Source of the DNA: Eucalyptus grandis
Taxonomy: Eukaryota > Streptophyta > Magnoliopsida > Myrtales > Myrtaceae
Reading direction: 5' to 3'
Length of the DNA stretch: 64,000 bases
Assembly: GCF_016545825.1 (NCBI RefSeq)
Contig: NC_052622.1
Coordinates: 48,032,770 to 48,096,769, forward strand
The position numbers and the translations under genes were made by a program. This document shows positions 61,701 to 64,000 of this stretch, one piece after another. Under the pieces are notes generated by a model. That model was not told the origin of the DNA. It did no database searches and saw only the letters and a list, made by a program, of their open reading frames with translations. Every line of letters starts with the position of its first letter. Positions within the stretch are counted from its first letter, which is position 1.

Positions 61701-62645
61701 CTTGGGAGAGCGTCCGCTTTGTCTAAATGGGCCCAGCTTCTTGTCCTGTCCCTTAGACGATACCCTTAAACCTGTTCAATAAGGGAGACAACCGGGGAAT
61801 GGTCTGATTGACATAAAACCGACTAAGTCGATTGATTGAGATATTGATATGTGATTGCTTGGGTGCCTATTGAATTGTGTTGATATGCAGGTGGAATCTA
61901 AGACCAAGGTAAGTCCTTTGACCCGTGTGTGCATAGGTAGCCCGGATAGCGTATTGGTTTACTAATAGGGTCTTAGGGAGTAAAACTTGATGAAATGTAG
62001 TTTCATCCTGGTTGTGGGACAACATTTCAGGAGTAACCTGAGGAGGAAGAACCCAAAGAGGAGGACCCTGATGAGGAACCGGAGGAGGAGTTTAAGGAGG
62101 ATCCCAAGGATGATCCGAAGCATGACCCGAATGAGAACTGAGATCCCATCCTATTTGCAAACCTGAGTTGTGAACTGATGTATGATAGTTCAGACTTCTG
62201 TGCATAGTATTGTATTATGTACTATGAGGTTTGCTTTGTATAAAAGTATGGTTGTGTTTTCATGTTGTGAAAAATATGGCCCCACTTTTCTATCCTTCTA
62301 GGAATTATTTTAATGCTTCCGCATGCGTATTAAAAAGAAAGGGTCAGCAATGCGTCCTGGTACATCGCTATTAATCGACCAGGTGAGGGGTGGACATGCG
62401 ATCGAGGATCGGGGCGTGACAATTTAGTTATAAACTTATTATTTGAATATTTACCCGGAAGGATTACAATGGTAAATTGTTAAAAATATTAGAATTATAT
62501 AGGTTTATTATCAAAAAATTTAAGATTAAAATAGCAAATTGTCAAAAAATTTAGGATTAAATTAGTACAATTGAAAAGTTTAGCATTGAATTAATTTTCG
62601 TATAATAGACTAACGACTTTTTGGATAATCTTCCTTAGAAAAGTT
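58715..62645. mobile_element. Inverted-repeat (MITE-like) element split by a solo LTR
   Basis: With the LTR removed, about 360 bp remain. The left side (aaaagtcctaaatctattgtacgttagtc) and the reverse complement of the right side (aaaaagtcgttagtctattatacg) are similar, and both sides repeat caatttaat-like and cctaaa-like lines. It belongs to the same loose family as 17867..18553 (shared ggataatt and aagtcctaaa ends). Boundaries are approximate. Confidence 0.45.
58851..62421 (+). mobile_element. Solo LTR of 3571 bp with perfect ATTTA target duplication
   Basis: It starts TGTGACATCCTGAATTTCG and ends GATCGGGGCGTGACA. The pentamer attta flanks both sides (58846..58850 and 62422..62426). A related LTR end is at 44404. 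It contains a GC-rich, C-rich island open in several frames (59520..60430), a second GC-rich part (61010..61340), and a Glu/Asp/Pro-codon stretch (62040..62140). No primer site, gag or pol is found, so it is read as a solo LTR rather than a complete element. Confidence 0.82.
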
Positions 62646-64000
62646 CCCTTAATTAGATATTGGTGTTAAGCAAGTGTTAGAGGGGTGTGCAAAAGTGAAT
62701 AAGTATGTAAAGTTGAAAAATAGATTGAGAATTACCTCGAAAATAGAAGAAAAGGGTAGTTTTTTTTTTTAAAGTTGCCTAAATGGGTGAGGATGGTTGT
62801 TTTTCGAGTGGAGCAAGCGAAGCTTTGGTGGTGGATGACATTTGATGTTAATTTTTATAAAGGGTAATTTTGAAATGAACAAAAGTAAGAGGAAGTAGTG
62901 TTTTGTTTAAAATATATAGAGTTTATTCTTTATTTGCCCTACTTAATATGCCATAGTATATTATGTGATTGTAATATTAAACATAACGACATTTTATCTA
63001 TAAACCACAGGGGATGAAAGGTTCAAAGTTCCATCAAAGTCTCACTTGGAACTTGAAATTGTTAGAATAGGTTTTCTAATTTTTGGAACTTGGAACCTTC
63101 CTTGTATACCCAGGAACCCGGTACTTATCCTATCACAGATTCCAGAGTCTATGCAAGTTCCACTTATTCTCTTAATTAAACGATTGTAGTGAATAATCAC
63201 CTCTAATAATTACAATTTACTATAATCCACTAATCACAACTTATATTTAGAAATACGAAAATTATGAAATATTAGCAAAATAAAAGTCTCATTCATGGAT
63301 ATTGCCAAAAATGGAAACTCAGACTAATGGTTTCAAATTATATACTTATCATTGGACACCATGGAATATTGTAGGATTACGTGCAAACATAGAACAAGAA
63401 AAATATAAAGACTAGTTCCAGGTTCTTAGTTTCATCTAGAACTAAAATCTACTGTAGAAATAGGTTCCTTAATTTTTGGAACTTAAAATCTAACGCTGGA
63501 TTGGTTCCCTCTAATTTAATTCTCAGGTTTTTTATTCTACCCTAAAACCATGTTCACCCTTAATAAATCATTAAACATTTACGTTTTAGTGTTATATATT
63601 GTTATTCTATTTGCTATGAGCAAAGATGCTGAATTTTTCACTTAGACAAAGGAAAAAAAGGAAAAATTGATTAGCTAGTGGTCCCACGTAAGTTGTCACG
63701 ATATAACTTACATCATGTACCTACTTATATGATAAAAGTCAAACTTGGGCTTCCTATCAAATCATGGAAAGTCGTTACACAATACAAATTTATCTAAAGT
63801 CCACTTAATTTAAAATTGATTCCAAAAAAAAAAAAAAAAAAAAACAAGAGAGCAGTACATAGGAACTAATTATAGTTTACCGTTCGACATATTTTTTTAA
63901 TCTTACAATTTAAACAAATTTAAATGGTGAAGGAGGAATAACCATCTCAAGTTTTAACTTGGTGATTAAAAAGATTGGAACAAAGTGACATTTGAAGAAC
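62646..64000. other. AT-rich DNA with a dispersed GGAACC/GGTTCC-type repeat; no gene seen
   Basis: At 63010..63560 short lines such as ttggaacttggaacc, aggttcc and gttccaggttctt recur and end near catgttcaccctta. This is the same compositional type as the repeat in HIPP intron 2. A poly-A run lies at 63826..63844. No frame of interest. Confidence 0.4.

Noticed and set aside
62041..62143. Glu/Asp/Pro-codon stretch as part of an acidic protein exon
   Set aside because: Short, inside the LTR, not linked to splice sites or other coding sequence, and only loosely matched at the related 44404 end.
58851..62421. Whole span as a complete short retrotransposon with internal genes
   Set aside because: Only one copy of the terminal sequence, no primer site, polypurine tract, gag or pol; a solo LTR is simpler.

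Overview
The window is AT-rich plant nuclear DNA, most likely from a woody eudicot. A Myrtaceae-like genome is my guess, but nothing here proves the family. The evidence is short split genes with GT/AG introns, Ty1/copia and Ty3/gypsy (Tat-like) LTR retrotransposons with tRNA-complementary primer sites, small inverted-repeat elements, and long microsatellites. There are no bacterial-type operons, no tRNA or rRNA genes and no CRISPR array.

The only host genes I can support are a small minus-strand cluster of HMA-domain (heavy-metal-associated) isoprenylated proteins, of the HIPP / Pi21-like type. HIPP-1 (<1..1665) is cut by the left edge. HIPP-2 (38393..39903) is complete, 231 aa in three exons. 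HIPP-psi (about 49929..50437) is a relic that has lost both 5' exons. HIPP-3 (55981..56985) is divergent and has an exon-phase anomaly. Each protein starts with MAEK or MAEQ and has a CxxC-bearing HMA domain, a charged or proline-rich linker and a Cys-rich tail; the tails that can be read to the end finish in a CaaX box. In HIPP-1 the tail has expanded into at least seven 19-residue Cys repeats (57 bp each); HIPP-2 has two.

The genes sit in blocks copied segmentally. Block A (HIPP plus upstream DNA) occurs at 1..5386 and about 38270..42757. Block B (non-coding) occurs at about 18648..21640 and 44405..47395, with a partial copy at 54230..55140. Block C (3' flank plus HIPP) occurs at about 48963..50747 and 55125..57340. 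The repeating theme is B or C DNA followed by a minus-strand HIPP gene, so this is an old tandem array later inflated by transposons.

Transposons fill the rest. A minus-strand Tat-like element lies at 7922..17046. A well-preserved plus-strand relative at 24819..37283 has 3.02-kb LTRs, a target-site duplication and a tRNA-Arg-type primer site, but only gag remnants and no pol. It is inserted in the 3' LTR of a decayed copia element (about 21950..38126) and itself carries an 897-bp solo LTR with a perfect 5-bp duplication. A chimeric copia remnant occupies 50748..54229. A 3.57-kb solo LTR (58851..62421) with a perfect duplication lies inside an older inverted-repeat element. Further pieces are a 687-bp TIR element (17867..18553), an RNase H relic (6254..6510) and LTR fragments ending at 44404 and 48962.

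The Tat-like elements have gag-type products and long 3' untranslated regions with tandem repeats. Their LTRs contain GC-rich islands open in many frames, which produce most of the long but non-credible ORFs in the window.
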